Source of the DNA: Daejeonella sp.
GTDB lineage: Bacteria > Bacteroidota > Bacteroidia > Sphingobacteriales > Sphingobacteriaceae
Direction of reading: 5' to 3'
DNA: 64,000 nt
Assembly: GCF_017495225.1 (NCBI RefSeq)
Contig: NZ_JAFEIG010000033.1
Span: 238,500-302,499 of the forward strand
Shown piece by piece: positions 9,802 to 18,617 of this stretch. The first letter of the stretch is position 1, and every line of letters begins with the position of its first letter. The notes beneath the pieces were generated by a model, which did not search any database, was not told where the DNA came from, and saw only the letters and a list, made by a program, of their open reading frames with translations. Both the position numbers and the translations under genes were made by a program.

Positions 9802-10812
9802 ATGAATAAGTTGAAGCAGTTAATTCTACATGCATGTATTTGGGCAGCAATATTGCTCTTTTTCATGTATTTGGCCAGCGATGGGAAGATTGTTCACTCT
9901 ACTATTGTGCTTTTTGTTTATTTCGGCATCATAAATATTTCTGTTTTTTACATCAATTATCTTTTCATTCTTCCCAGTTTCTTAAATCAGAAGAAATATT
10001 TTTGGTGTGCATTTGCAATGATCCTTCTCATTATTGCATCAGCATTTATTAAATGCGGGCTTGCCTATTATTTTTATGATATTGTCATTAAAAGATATGG
10101 TGCTAAACAAATTATTGATTTTTGGGATTATTATTCTGGGGCAGCTTTTGTAAGTGCAGTCTTTATTACATTAGGAACGGTTTTGAAATTCATTTCAGAC
10201 TGGTTTTTAAATGAGAAAGTGAAGAGTCGTTTGGAAAATGAAAAACTTATTGCTGAGTTAGCATTTTTGAAATCTCAAATTAACCCCCATTTTCTATTTA
10301 ATTCACTCAATAATATTTATTCATTGGCTTATCAAAAAGCAGAAAAAACTCCTGAAGCTATCCTTAAACTCTCTGAAATTATGAGATATATGTTGTATGA
10401 AAGCAACGTAGATAAAGTAAGCTTATCGGATGAAATTAGATATCTTGAAAATTATATTGAACTCCAAAAACTAAGGTTTAAAGATAATATACACATTAAA
10501 TTTGAAATTATTGGGAATCCTTCGGGACATAAAATTACACCACTTATTTTAATCTCTTTTGTGGAAAATGCCTTTAAGCATGGTATTGCCACCGATATGG
10601 ATGTGCCAATTAGTATTACATTAAACCTCTCGCAAGACAAACTTTTCTTTCAAGTAGTTAATAAAAAGAGTGAATTGAATAAGGATATTACTGGCGGAAT
10701 AGGATTACCTAATGTAAAAAGACGCCTTGATCTTCTATATAAGAATCGATATAGCTTAAATATTGATGATAAGAACGATATTTATTCTTGTGAATTAAAT
10801 CTAAATTTATAA
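9802..10812 (+). CDS. LytS/YehU-type sensor histidine kinase
   Basis: The 336-residue protein has four predicted membrane helices in the first 135 residues. A His_kinase domain (PF06580 type) follows, with the phospho-acceptor H163 in SQINPHFLFNSL. The ATP-binding N box is in LISFVENAFKHG and a glycine-rich GGIGLPNVKRRL comes later. No extracellular sensor domain is visible, so it may sense membrane state or work with the adjacent exporter. The response regulator gene starts 1 base after its stop codon, so the pair is co-translated. Confidence 0.93.
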   Translation: MNKLKQLILHACIWAAILLFFMYLASDGKIVHSTIVLFVYFGIINISVFYINYLFILPSFLNQKKYFWCAFAMILLIIASAFIKCGLAYYFYDIVIKRYGAKQIIDFWDYYSGAAFVSAVFITLGTVLKFISDWFLNEKVKSRLENEKLIAELAFLKSQINPHFLFNSLNNIYSLAYQKAEKTPEAILKLSEIMRYMLYESNVDKVSLSDEIRYLENYIELQKLRFKDNIHIKFEIIGNPSGHKITPLILISFVENAFKHGIATDMDVPISITLNLSQDKLFFQVVNKKSELNKDITGGIGLPNVKRRLDLLYKNRYSLNIDDKNDIYSCELNLNL

Positions 10813-10813
10813 A

Positions 10814-11533
10814 ATGATACGCTGTTTGGTTGTTGACGATGAGCCATTAGCTCTGGATATTTTGGAAGATTATATTAGTAAGGTTCCATTTTTAACGCTT
10901 GTTAAAACCACTACAAGTGCTATTGAGGGACTCTCGCTTGTTCAAAGTGATGCTATCGACCTGGTTTTTTTAGATGTTCAAATGCCTGAACTTACAGGAA
11001 TTCAATTTCTCAAAATTATCAATGGGAAATGCGATGTAATCCTTACTACTGCATATTCTCAGTACGCTCTTGATGGATATGAGCTGGATGTAGTAGATTA
11101 TTTGCTTAAACCCATTGCATTTGACCGTTTTTATAAGGCTGCACAGAAAGTACTTCCCAATTCAAATCATTCTAATTCAGTGAGCTCTGATGCCCCCGTC
11201 GCGCAGAAAACACATGATTTTATCTTTGTTAAAACGGAGCATAAAATTCAAAAGATCTATCTAGATGATATACTTTATATTGAGGGACTCAAAGACTATA
11301 TTTCAATTTTTACGAAAACAGAGCGCATAATAACCTTGCAAAATATGAAGAGAATGGAAGAGTCTCTTCCATCGAAATCATTTGTGAGAGTACATAAATC
11401 CTATATAATTGCTTTAGCTAAGATTGAAAGTATAGAACGTAGCCGTATTCAAATTGGCGATAAGATTATTCCAATTGGCGATACCTATCGTGATTATTTT
11501 TTCAAGCAAATTGAAGATAAAAATATAGGTTAA
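10814..11533 (+). CDS. LytTR-family response regulator
   Basis: This 239-residue protein has an N-terminal receiver domain with acidic residues D8/D9, phospho-acceptor D54 in FLDVQMP and a late Lys in LLKPI. The C-terminal LytTR DNA-binding domain (about residues 135-235) contains KTEHKIQKI and VRVHKSYII. It should be phosphorylated by the kinase encoded just upstream and then control nearby promoters. The divergent ABC exporter operon is the obvious candidate target. It is convergent with plsC, whose stop lies 2 bases away. Confidence 0.94.
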   Translation: MIRCLVVDDEPLALDILEDYISKVPFLTLVKTTTSAIEGLSLVQSDAIDLVFLDVQMPELTGIQFLKIINGKCDVILTTAYSQYALDGYELDVVDYLLKPIAFDRFYKAAQKVLPNSNHSNSVSSDAPVAQKTHDFIFVKTEHKIQKIYLDDILYIEGLKDYISIFTKTERIITLQNMKRMEESLPSKSFVRVHKSYIIALAKIESIERSRIQIGDKIIPIGDTYRDYFFKQIEDKNIG

Positions 11534-11535
11534 TC

Positions 11536-12270
11536 TTAAAAATATAGAGCTTTTTTTATCGCTTCTTCCGATTCGGCAACAATTTCATCAATTGTTTTAT
11601 TTGCGGGTTCAATTGGATCTAAAACCTTCCAACTTATTTTTTCAAAAGCACTTAAAGGAAATTTTCCATATTGAACGAGTTTCCAAGATCCATCGATAGC
11701 TATGGGAACAATTAAGGAGTCTGGTACTTTCTTAAGTAAGGTTGCTATTCCTCCGGCATTAAATGCTTTCATTTGGCCATTCTTAGCTCTTGTTCCTTCT
11801 GGAAAAATTACGGTCGACCAATTATATTTTTTCATGCGTTCAGCTAATTTTAAAATCTCAGCCACAGCTTGTTTACTATCTTTTCTGTCGATGTTGGCTC
11901 CCCCTCCATATTTCAAATTGAATGAGATACTTGGGATTCCTTTGGTGAGCTCTATTTTTGAAATGAATTTAGCATGATATTTTCTTAAAAACCAGATGAG
12001 AGCTGGAATATCATACATACTCTGATGGTTAGCAATAAAGATAATTGGCCTATTAATGGGTAAATGATGAGGATTTTTGAAGATAATCCTACTTCCCAAT
12101 AAAGTATAGCTCCCCAACAAAAAGAAATTTAAAATGTCAACAGAGTGTTTATGTGCCTCTTGTCCTCCAATTTTTAGGCAAATCCATTGAATGGGATGAA
12201 AAATTAAAAGTAAAATACCGAAAAATAAATAATGTATTGGTGTAAGAAGATAGCCAAAAATTTTATTCAT
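11536..12270 (-). CDS. plsC: 1-acyl-sn-glycerol-3-phosphate acyltransferase
   Basis: This is the PlsC enzyme (244 residues) that acylates lysophosphatidic acid to phosphatidic acid in phospholipid synthesis. The HxxxxD catalytic motif is NHQSMYD (H82, D87) and the glycerol-phosphate-binding motif is FPEGTR. Two hydrophobic segments in the first 55 residues anchor it in the inner membrane. It lies 43 bases downstream of the NUDIX gene on the same strand and may be co-transcribed with it. Confidence 0.92.
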   Translation of the reverse strand: MNKIFGYLLTPIHYLFFGILLLIFHPIQWICLKIGGQEAHKHSVDILNFFLLGSYTLLGSRIIFKNPHHLPINRPIIFIANHQSMYDIPALIWFLRKYHAKFISKIELTKGIPSISFNLKYGGGANIDRKDSKQAVAEILKLAERMKKYNWSTVIFPEGTRAKNGQMKAFNAGGIATLLKKVPDSLIVPIAIDGSWKLVQYGKFPLSAFEKISWKVLDPIEPANKTIDEIVAESEEAIKKALYF

Positions 12271-12313
12271 GTATGTTTTTTTGATAGGGTAAAATTACAA
12301 TCAATTTTAATTC

Positions 12314-12868
12314 TTATGAATTAAAATGTGTGATTTTAAGCTTTAAAATAGCGGCTACGCTCAAAGAATCTGTTATTTCGCCATCTAATACCATTTGATA
12401 AGCCTCTAGGAAGGGTAATTTTCTAAGAACTAATTCTTCGGTTTCTTCAGGTTCTGATGTACCATAGCTTAGGTCTTGAGCAAGAAAAATGATGCCAATT
12501 TCATCACTTACCGAGTTTGAAAGGTGAATTCTTTGTATTTCTGTCCAAGAATTGGCACTAATTCCTGTCTCCTCAAATAATTCTCTTTTTGCAGAAATTA
12601 ATGGTTCAATTTGTATTGGTCCGCCACCCTCCGGAATCTCCCAACTATAAGATTTTAAAGGGAAACGATATTGTCCAACTAACCATGTATAGTTATTTTC
12701 ATCGAGTACAATTATCCCGATGGCCAAATTTTTAAAATTTACTTCGCCATAAATGCCTTGTCCACCACTTGGATTTATAACTTGATGTTCTGTCAAACTT
12801 ATCCAAGGATTATCATAAATTTTTTTACTTGAAAGGGTTTTCCAAGGGTTTATATTTTCCTTTTCCAT
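12314..12868 (-). CDS. NUDIX hydrolase (ADP-sugar pyrophosphatase-like)
   Basis: The 184-residue protein contains a NUDIX box in which the catalytic RELFEETGI half is intact. The Glu normally found in the first half is Ile. Overall layout (N-terminal strand domain, box near residue 95, C-terminal helix) resembles ADP-ribose/ADP-sugar pyrophosphatases, which hydrolyse nucleoside diphosphate derivatives. The exact substrate is not readable. It follows metK on the same strand but a terminator lies between them. Confidence 0.88.
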   Translation of the reverse strand: MEKENINPWKTLSSKKIYDNPWISLTEHQVINPSGGQGIYGEVNFKNLAIGIIVLDENNYTWLVGQYRFPLKSYSWEIPEGGGPIQIEPLISAKRELFEETGISANSWTEIQRIHLSNSVSDEIGIIFLAQDLSYGTSEPEETEELVLRKLPFLEAYQMVLDGEITDSLSVAAILKLKITHFNS

Positions 12869-12883
12869 CTATACAATATTAAA

Positions 12884-12919
12884 AAAAAGCCTTCTTTCTG
12901 CAAAGAAAGAAGGCTTTTT
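12884..12919 (-). terminator. Rho-independent terminator after metK
   Basis: A perfect 15-bp stem (12884-12898 with 12905-12919) with a short loop has T runs on either strand. It lies 15 bases after the metK stop and just before the NUDIX start, so it should insulate the two genes. Confidence 0.9.
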
Positions 12920-12934
12920 ATCGCTTGAGAAATA

Positions 12935-14191
12935 TTAAGCTAAATTGAAGGCTTTCTTAATTTCAGTTGTAAAATCAAGTTTTTCCCAAGTAAATAATTC
13001 TACTTCTAAAGTTTTTGAATCGCCGTTTGAACCTTTGAAGCTTTTAGTTACGACTTCATTTTTACGACCCATATGTCCGTATGCAGCCGTTTCAGAATAC
13101 ATTGGATTACGAAGCTTTAGTCTAGTTTCAATTCCGTAAGGAGTCATGTCAAAAATCGTAGAGATTTTTTGTGCGATTTCTCCATCTGTTAAATCTACAT
13201 TTGCAGTCCCGTAAGTATCTACAAAAATCCCCATTGGATCTTTAACACCGATAGCATAAGACACTTGAACTAGAATTTCATTACAAACACCAGCTGCAAC
13301 TAGGTTTTTTGCGATATGACGAGTAGCATAAGCTGCTGAGCGATCCACTTTTGAAGGATCTTTACCAGAGAATGCACCACCACCATGAGCACCTTTTCCA
13401 CCGTAAGTGTCTACAATAATTTTACGTCCCGTTAATCCTGTATCACCATGAGGACCACCAATTACAAATTTTCCAGTAGGATTAATATGGTATTTAATTC
13501 CATCAGTAAATAATGCTTGAAGCTCAGGTTTAAGTTGTGCTTTTACTCTTGGAATCAAGATAGAAACGATATCATCTTGAATTTTCTTTAGCATAAGCTC
13601 TTCCTTATCGAAGTCATCATGCTGTGTAGAAACTACAATTGCATCGATGCGCACAGGCTTATGATCATCGCTATATTCAATTGTTACCTGCGATTTAGCA
13701 TCTGGGCGTAAATAGGTAATGTCTTTATTTTCTCTTCTTAAAACGGCTAATTCAGTTAAAATTTTATGGGCTAAATCTAATGCTAAAGGCATGTAGTTTT
13801 CAGTCTCATTGCTTGCATAACCAAACATCATTCCTTGGTCGCCAGCACCTTGATCTTGTTTATTAACACGATCAACACCTTGGTTTATATCTGCCGATTG
13901 TTCGTGAATAGCTGATATAATTCCGCAAGAGTTTGCTTCAAACATGTATTCCGACTTAGTATAGCCGATTTTACGAATTACATCTCTAGTAATTGCTTGA
14001 ACATCAAGGTAGGCTTGCGATTTTACTTCTCCGGCTAAAACTACCAGACCAGTTGTTACTAAGGTCTCACAAGCAACTTTAGAATCTGCATCCCAAGCAA
14101 GAAAATTATCGATTAATGCGTCTGATATCTGATCAGCTACTTTGTCTGGATGTCCTTCTGATACAGATTCTGAGGTGAATAAATAAGGCAT
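12935..14191 (-). CDS. metK: S-adenosylmethionine synthase
   Basis: MetK (418 residues) makes S-adenosylmethionine from methionine and ATP in the cytoplasm. The N-terminal [11 protein letters not shown] motif carries H14 and D16, and the P-loop-like GGGAFSGKD and the GAGDQG signature are present. Length and domain order are normal. The 5' leader holds a SAM-II-like riboswitch (14272-14322) directly after a promoter box (14335-14342), so synthesis is probably repressed by its own product. Confidence 0.98.
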   Translation of the reverse strand: MPYLFTSESVSEGHPDKVADQISDALIDNFLAWDADSKVACETLVTTGLVVLAGEVKSQAYLDVQAITRDVIRKIGYTKSEYMFEANSCGIISAIHEQSADINQGVDRVNKQDQGAGDQGMMFGYASNETENYMPLALDLAHKILTELAVLRRENKDITYLRPDAKSQVTIEYSDDHKPVRIDAIVVSTQHDDFDKEELMLKKIQDDIVSILIPRVKAQLKPELQALFTDGIKYHINPTGKFVIGGPHGDTGLTGRKIIVDTYGGKGAHGGGAFSGKDPSKVDRSAAYATRHIAKNLVAAGVCNEILVQVSYAIGVKDPMGIFVDTYGTANVDLTDGEIAQKISTIFDMTPYGIETRLKLRNPMYSETAAYGHMGRKNEVVTKSFKGSNGDSKTLEVELFTWEKLDFTTEIKKAFNLA

Positions 14192-14271
14192 AGTTTTTTG
14201 ATTAAATTATAAATTTCGAAAAAAACGATGCAGAAAAATGGAAATGTTACCGAACGGTTAAAAATTGCAGT

Positions 14272-14322
14272 ATGTTTTAGCACTTTTTTTTACGTGGTTG
14301 CAATCAACGCAAATCGATCCAC
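14272..14322 (-). promoter_or_regulatory. Probable SAM-II (SAM_alpha) riboswitch in the metK leader
   Basis: Read on the minus strand, the RNA has a P1 stem GTGG/CCAC (14319-14322 with 14294-14297). The enclosed loop contains GATTTG and ATTGCA. An A-rich joining segment and GTGCTAAAAC (3' end) come after P1. The order GAUUUG, UUGC, CCACGU, A-rich stretch, GCUAAA is that of the SAM-II pseudoknot, and GTT/AAC can pair for P2. It starts a few bases after the predicted transcription start and lies 80 bases upstream of metK. A separate small inverted repeat at 14247-14261 may be part of the output region. Made by eye, without a covariance search. Confidence 0.8.
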
Positions 14323-14334
14323 TTTTTTGCATTG

Positions 14335-14342
14335 CAAAAGTA
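14335..14342 (-). promoter_or_regulatory. Probable metK promoter -7 box
   Basis: On the minus strand this reads TACTTTTG, matching TAnnTTTG. Transcription would begin near 14329, immediately before the riboswitch, giving a leader of about 135 bases. Confidence 0.6.
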
Positions 14343-14375
14343 GGATAATTTTCAAGTTCTAAAAAAATTTAAGAC

Positions 14376-14383
14376 TATTTTTG
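14376..14383 (+). promoter_or_regulatory. Possible promoter -7 box for the lipid kinase gene
   Basis: TATTTTTG matches TAnnTTTG and sits 19 bases before the TTG start of the next gene, giving a short leader. It is divergent to the metK promoter. No clear -33 element. Confidence 0.4.
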
Positions 14384-14402
14384 AGCTTTAATTTTAAATT
14401 TT

Positions 14403-15275
14403 TTGAAAAAAAATATTTTATTCGTTATTAACCCAATTTCGGGCGGCAAAAGCAAATTAAATTTTGCCGAAAAGGTTTTGAAATATCTGAATTTGAATCT
14501 CTTTGATCCGAGTTTTGAGTTTACACAATGGCATGGTCATGGAATTGAACTCGCAAGAAAGGCAGTTGATGATGGATTTGACATAGTTGTGGCAGTAGGT
14601 GGCGATGGAACCATTAATGAGATTGCTTCCGTTCTTGAGGGCACCAAACTAGCGATGGGTATTATCCCCTTTGGGTCTGGTAATGGTTTGGCTAGGTCGC
14701 TTAACATCCCAATGAACGAAATAAAAGCAATTAAAAGATTGAATGATTTAAAGTATCAAGCCATTGATTCAGGTCTTTTTAATGGTCGGAAATTTTTCAA
14801 TATAGCTGGTGTCGGCTTTGATGCCTTGATTAGTGCTCGTTTTGCCGAAAATGTGAAACGTGGCTTTTGGGGTTATTTAAAAACAATATTTTTTGAGATT
14901 TCCGCTTATAAAGCTCAAAATTATAAAATTGAAATTGATGGTCAATTAATTGAAAGAGAAGCTTTTATGATTAGTTTGGCCAATTCTTCTCAATTTGGAA
15001 ATAATGCACATATTGCGCCATTTGCCTCTTTAACAGATGGTTTTTTGGATATTTGTATCGTTAAACCATTCCCAATTTATAAAGCTTTCTTTTTGGGAAT
15101 AAGAATGTTTACTAAAAGCACCCATAAATGTAATTTTGTAGAAATTTTAAGTGGTCGTAACATTAAAATAACTCGAGAAAATGCAGATGAAGTGCATTTG
15201 GATGGAGAACCTATTCAAATGGGACTTGAATTAAATATCTCAATTAAACCACTTTCGCTAATTGTTTTAAATTAA
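14403..15275 (+). CDS. Diacylglycerol/lipid kinase, YegS/DagK family
   Basis: The 290-residue protein has the catalytic-domain motifs of the family: NPISGG near residue 10 (phosphate-binding), VGGDGTINE (G66-T70) and [10 protein letters not shown]. The C-terminal beta-sandwich ends with DGEPIQMG. Such enzymes phosphorylate membrane diacylglycerol or related lipids. The best start is a TTG at 14403, which places the first beta strand at the expected distance from the N-terminus. The downstream SUI1-like gene begins 4 bases after its stop and is likely co-transcribed. Confidence 0.9.
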   Translation: MKKNILFVINPISGGKSKLNFAEKVLKYLNLNLFDPSFEFTQWHGHGIELARKAVDDGFDIVVAVGGDGTINEIASVLEGTKLAMGIIPFGSGNGLARSLNIPMNEIKAIKRLNDLKYQAIDSGLFNGRKFFNIAGVGFDALISARFAENVKRGFWGYLKTIFFEISAYKAQNYKIEIDGQLIEREAFMISLANSSQFGNNAHIAPFASLTDGFLDICIVKPFPIYKAFFLGIRMFTKSTHKCNFVEILSGRNIKITRENADEVHLDGEPIQMGLELNISIKPLSLIVLN

Positions 15276-15279
15276 TATT

Positions 15280-15624
15280 ATGTCAAAAAAAAATGCGGGC
15301 TTCCAGGGAGTAGTTTATTCTACAAATCCTGATTTTGAATATGATTCTGAGCAATCGGAGGCTATAGAAACTTTAAAACCTCAGCTTCAAGATTTACGTG
15401 TTCAATTGGATAGGAAGCAAAGAGGGGGTAAGGCAGTTACCTTGATAACAGGTTTTATAGGAACAAAGGATGATCTTGAAATTCTGGGTAAAAAATTGAA
15501 ACAAAAATGTGGGGTAGGTGGTAGCGCCAAGGATGGAGAAATTATCATTCAGGGAGATTTTCGTGAAAAAGTGATGATAATGCTTCAAGCTGATGGATAT
15601 AAAGTCAAAAAAATTGGGGGCTAA
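15280..15624 (+). CDS. SUI1/eIF1-like translation factor (YciH family)
   Basis: The 114-residue protein is a bacterial homologue of eIF1. The core has [15 protein letters not shown], then [18 protein letters not shown] and [11 protein letters not shown], the usual SUI1 fold with a 35-residue N-terminal tail. Bacterial members are thought to bind the ribosome, but their role is not essential or well defined. It sits 4 bases after the lipid kinase gene. A small AT-only hairpin (15632-15640 with 15646-15654) follows but has no T run. Confidence 0.9.
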   Translation: MSKKNAGFQGVVYSTNPDFEYDSEQSEAIETLKPQLQDLRVQLDRKQRGGKAVTLITGFIGTKDDLEILGKKLKQKCGVGGSAKDGEIIIQGDFREKVMIMLQADGYKVKKIGG

Positions 15625-15779
15625 AATGCTTCAATATTTTGTTATAAAATATTGTCAATCAGTGTTTTAATACTTAGTGTAAAAAATACAGTAGTTTAAA
15701 AATTAGCGATTATTTATTCGGAAAATTGCTAAAATGGGCATTGTTTTTGAATAGCTTGTATGATAATTTAACGATTAGA

Positions 15780-17327
15780 ATGAAGCTAACAAAATCTCCC
15801 CCTGATCTACAATATTTGAAGCTTGAGAAGGCATCATTTATTCATTATCAGCTATCTCCATCCGAATTAATTGAAAACTCAATAGCTAATGGTGAAGCCA
15901 TACTAGCTGAAAATGGTGCACTAGCGGCAGATACTGGCGAGTTTACTGGTCGTTCGCCACGTGATCGATTCATAGTTTGTGATGAAATTACTGAGCAATC
16001 AGTTTGGTGGGGTGAAGTAAATATTAAATTTGATGCATTAAAATTTGATGTTTTATTTGATAAAGTAACAAGCTATCTCTCCGAAAGGGCAGTTTTTGTA
16101 AGAGATGCTTATGCTTGTGCTAGCGAAGAGTACCGTTTAAACATAAGAGTAGTTACAGAAACTGCCTATCAAAATTTATTTGCAAATAATTTATTTCTAA
16201 GGCCTAAGGGCGTAAACAGTGCGTTTATTCCCGAGTGGACCATAATTGCTGCGCCGGGATTTAAGGCAAATCCTGAGATTGACGGCACTAGGCAAGCTAA
16301 TTTCTGCATTATTAATTTTGGCAAGAAAACAATTCTGATTGGCGGTACTGGATATACAGGTGAAATAAAAAAGAGTATTTTTTCGGTTCTAAATTTCATT
16401 TTGCCACATTATCATCAAGTACTTTCAATGCACTGTTCTGCTAATATTGGGGAAGATGGGGATACCGCATTGTTTTTTGGATTGTCGGGGACTGGTAAAA
16501 CAACTCTTTCTGCGGATCCAGATCGCAAATTAATTGGCGATGATGAGCATGGATGGAGTCAGGAAAGTATTTTTAATTTTGAAGGGGGTTGTTATGCAAA
16601 ATGTGTCGACCTAGATCCTGAAAAGGAGCCTCAGATTTTCAATGCCATAAGATTTGGTTCATTATTAGAGAACGTTAATTTTCAAAAAGATAGTAGAACC
16701 GTTGATTTTGGGAATATTGATAAAACTGAAAATACGAGAGTAGCTTATCCAATACATTATATAGAAAATGCTTTAATCCCCTCAATTGCTTCTGCCCCTA
16801 AAAACATATTTTTTCTAACAGCAGACGCCTTTGGTGTTTTACCTCCAATATCTAAATTAAATTCTGAGCAGGCTAAATATCATTTCATTTCAGGTTATAC
16901 CGCAAAAGTAGCCGGAACAGAAGCCGGTGTAACAGAGCCTCAATTAACCTTTTCTGCTTGCTTTGGTAAAGCTTTTTTGCCACTTCATCCTTCAAAATAT
17001 GCCGAATTATTAGCGCAGAATATTGAGAAGTTTAATGTTAATGTTTGGCTTATTAATACTGGTTGGACAGGTGGTAGATATGGTACTGGTTCAAGAATGA
17101 AGCTTTCTTATACCAGAGCTATGATTAAATCAGCATTGAATGGCGGATTAAAAAATGTTGAATTTGAGGAACATCCTTTATTTGGATTGGCAATACCTAC
17201 CATTTGCCCAGGTGTTCCATCCCATATTTTAAATCCTATAAATACTTGGCAAGACAAAAATGCTTATAATCAGACCGCAAATAGTTTAGCAGAGGCATTT
17301 GTATCAAATTTTAAACAATATTCTTAA
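15780..17327 (+). CDS. pckA: Phosphoenolpyruvate carboxykinase (ATP)
   Basis: PckA converts oxaloacetate and ATP to phosphoenolpyruvate for gluconeogenesis. With the start at ATG 15780 it has 515 residues. Motifs are GRSPRDRF (substrate), the P-loop FGLSGTGKTT (about 234-242) and the metal-binding GDDEHGW (about 253-259). An upstream in-frame TTG at 15726 would add 18 residues unlike the family, so I reject it. Two overlapping inverted repeats follow the gene (17397-17436). Confidence 0.96.
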   Translation: MKLTKSPPDLQYLKLEKASFIHYQLSPSELIENSIANGEAILAENGALAADTGEFTGRSPRDRFIVCDEITEQSVWWGEVNIKFDALKFDVLFDKVTSYLSERAVFVRDAYACASEEYRLNIRVVTETAYQNLFANNLFLRPKGVNSAFIPEWTIIAAPGFKANPEIDGTRQANFCIINFGKKTILIGGTGYTGEIKKSIFSVLNFILPHYHQVLSMHCSANIGEDGDTALFFGLSGTGKTTLSADPDRKLIGDDEHGWSQESIFNFEGGCYAKCVDLDPEKEPQIFNAIRFGSLLENVNFQKDSRTVDFGNIDKTENTRVAYPIHYIENALIPSIASAPKNIFFLTADAFGVLPPISKLNSEQAKYHFISGYTAKVAGTEAGVTEPQLTFSACFGKAFLPLHPSKYAELLAQNIEKFNVNVWLINTGWTGGRYGTGSRMKLSYTRAMIKSALNGGLKNVEFEEHPLFGLAIPTICPGVPSHILNPINTWQDKNAYNQTANSLAEAFVSNFKQYS

Positions 17328-17396
17328 TCTATTGATTATGTGTAAGTTATTGTTTAATTTCATCAATTCTTCCTTATTTACAATTAAAAATTGCAA

Positions 17397-17436
17397 TGTA
17401 AATTTGCATTTACAATAAAAAATAGTTTTTATTGTA
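17397..17436 (+). terminator. Two adjoining inverted repeats after pckA, probable terminator
   Basis: An inverted repeat TGTAAAT/ATTTACA (17397-17403 with 17408-17414) overlaps a second, 11-bp stem (17411-17421 with 17426-17436) whose 3' arm contains a T run. Either could end pckA transcription. Confidence 0.55.
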
Positions 17437-17705
17437 AAACGATTGCTGGTAATTAAGGGCGATCTTCTTTTAGAATAGCAATATCTTGCTAGGTTCTAGG
17501 GAGTGGCATTGACAGGATTGAATTAACAGGATTAAAAAATATTCAAAAAGTTTTTTTTTATTCTAAAATTATATTTTTGTTAACCTTTGATGGTGACAAA
17601 AGTATTTTTATATATTTATCAAAAATTATTGTTAGAAAAACATTACTAAATAAAAATTAATCAAGTCTATTATCTAATCAACAACTAAAACTAAATTTTA
17701 AAAAA
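17437..17705 (+). promoter_or_regulatory. Noncoding leader of the exbB operon with promoter box and a 14-bp-spaced repeat
   Basis: No gene is visible. ACAGGATT occurs twice, 14 bases apart (17512-17519 and 17526-17533). TATTTTTG at 17572-17579 matches the -7 consensus and would give exbB a leader of about 120 bases. The remainder is AT-rich without further recognisable structure. Confidence 0.45.
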
Positions 17706-18533
17706 ATGGCGAACGCACCAAAACCAACAACAGCTAAGAAAGAAAGCTCTGGTTCAAGCATTTTTGCAAGTATGTCTATCGTGATGTGTATCCTTGTCGG
17801 AGTACTTCTATGGAAATTCGTAATGGGTGATGCATCTAATTTTGAAGGTGGAGATCCTGAAAACGGTCATCCACTACCTGGAAACTACTTTGGTATGGTT
17901 TACAAAGGCGGTTATGTAGTTCCAATGTTAATGGGATTATTCTTAATGGTTATTGTATTTTCTATCGAGCGTTTCTTCGTTATTGGTAAAGCTACTGGTA
18001 AAGGAAATATTGATGCTTTTGTTAAGAAAATTCAAGGTTTTATTAGCACTGGAAACATTGATTCAGCTATCTCTGAGTGTGATAAGCAAGAGGGTTCTGT
18101 TGCTAACGTAATCAAATCTGGATTAAAGAAATATAAGGAAATGGAAACTGAAACCAAAATGGATACTGAGCAGAAATGTCTTGCTATTCAGAAAGATATC
18201 GAAGAAGCAACTGCTTTAGAGATGCCTATGTTGGAGCAAAACTTAACAGTTATTGCAACTTTAGTTTCTATTGGTACATTAATGGGTCTATTGGGTACGG
18301 TAACAGGTATGATTAAGGCCTTCGCGGCATTATCAACTGCAGGTTCTCCAGATCAAGCTGCACTTGCAAATGGTATTTCTGAGGCATTGATTAACACTGC
18401 TACAGGTATTGCTACTTCAACTGTTGCTATTATCATGTACAACTTGTTTACTTCAAAAATTGATAAATTGACATACGCTATTGATGAGGCTGGTTTCTCT
18501 ATCGTTCAAACGTATGCAAGTACTCATAAATAA
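17706..18533 (+). CDS. exbB: ExbB/TolQ/MotA-family proton channel
   Basis: This 275-residue inner-membrane protein has an N-terminal helix (about 22-42), a second at about 72-94 and a long helical pair at about 160-230. The last contains the family's GLLGTVTGMIKAF and the Thr/Ala-rich TATGIATSTVAIIMYN. With the ExbD and TonB proteins encoded next it should couple the proton gradient to TonB-dependent outer-membrane transport. A perfect 10-bp hairpin follows before exbD. Confidence 0.95.
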   Translation: MANAPKPTTAKKESSGSSIFASMSIVMCILVGVLLWKFVMGDASNFEGGDPENGHPLPGNYFGMVYKGGYVVPMLMGLFLMVIVFSIERFFVIGKATGKGNIDAFVKKIQGFISTGNIDSAISECDKQEGSVANVIKSGLKKYKEMETETKMDTEQKCLAIQKDIEEATALEMPMLEQNLTVIATLVSIGTLMGLLGTVTGMIKAFAALSTAGSPDQAALANGISEALINTATGIATSTVAIIMYNLFTSKIDKLTYAIDEAGFSIVQTYASTHK

Positions 18534-18548
18534 TAGAATTTGATTTTT

Positions 18549-18574
18549 ATTCCGGGTTTTAACTAACCCGGAAT
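18549..18574 (+). other. Intercistronic hairpin between exbB and exbD
   Basis: A perfect 10-bp stem ATTCCGGGTT/AACCCGGAAT (18549-18558 with 18565-18574) with a 6-base loop lies in the 84-base spacer. No T run follows, so it looks more like an mRNA-stabilising or processing structure than a full terminator. It may lower expression of the genes behind exbB. Confidence 0.6.
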
Positions 18575-18617
18575 ATTTCAACTCTATATTAATTAGTTAT
18601 TAATTTAAAAATAAGCA

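Noticed and set aside
15632..15654. AT-only hairpin after the SUI1-like gene as terminator
   Set aside because: A 9-bp stem of almost only A-T pairs without a T run; too weak to call.
15726..15779. TTG-started N-terminal extension of pckA
   Set aside because: The extra 18 residues do not resemble PEPCK N-termini; ATG at 15780 fits the family.
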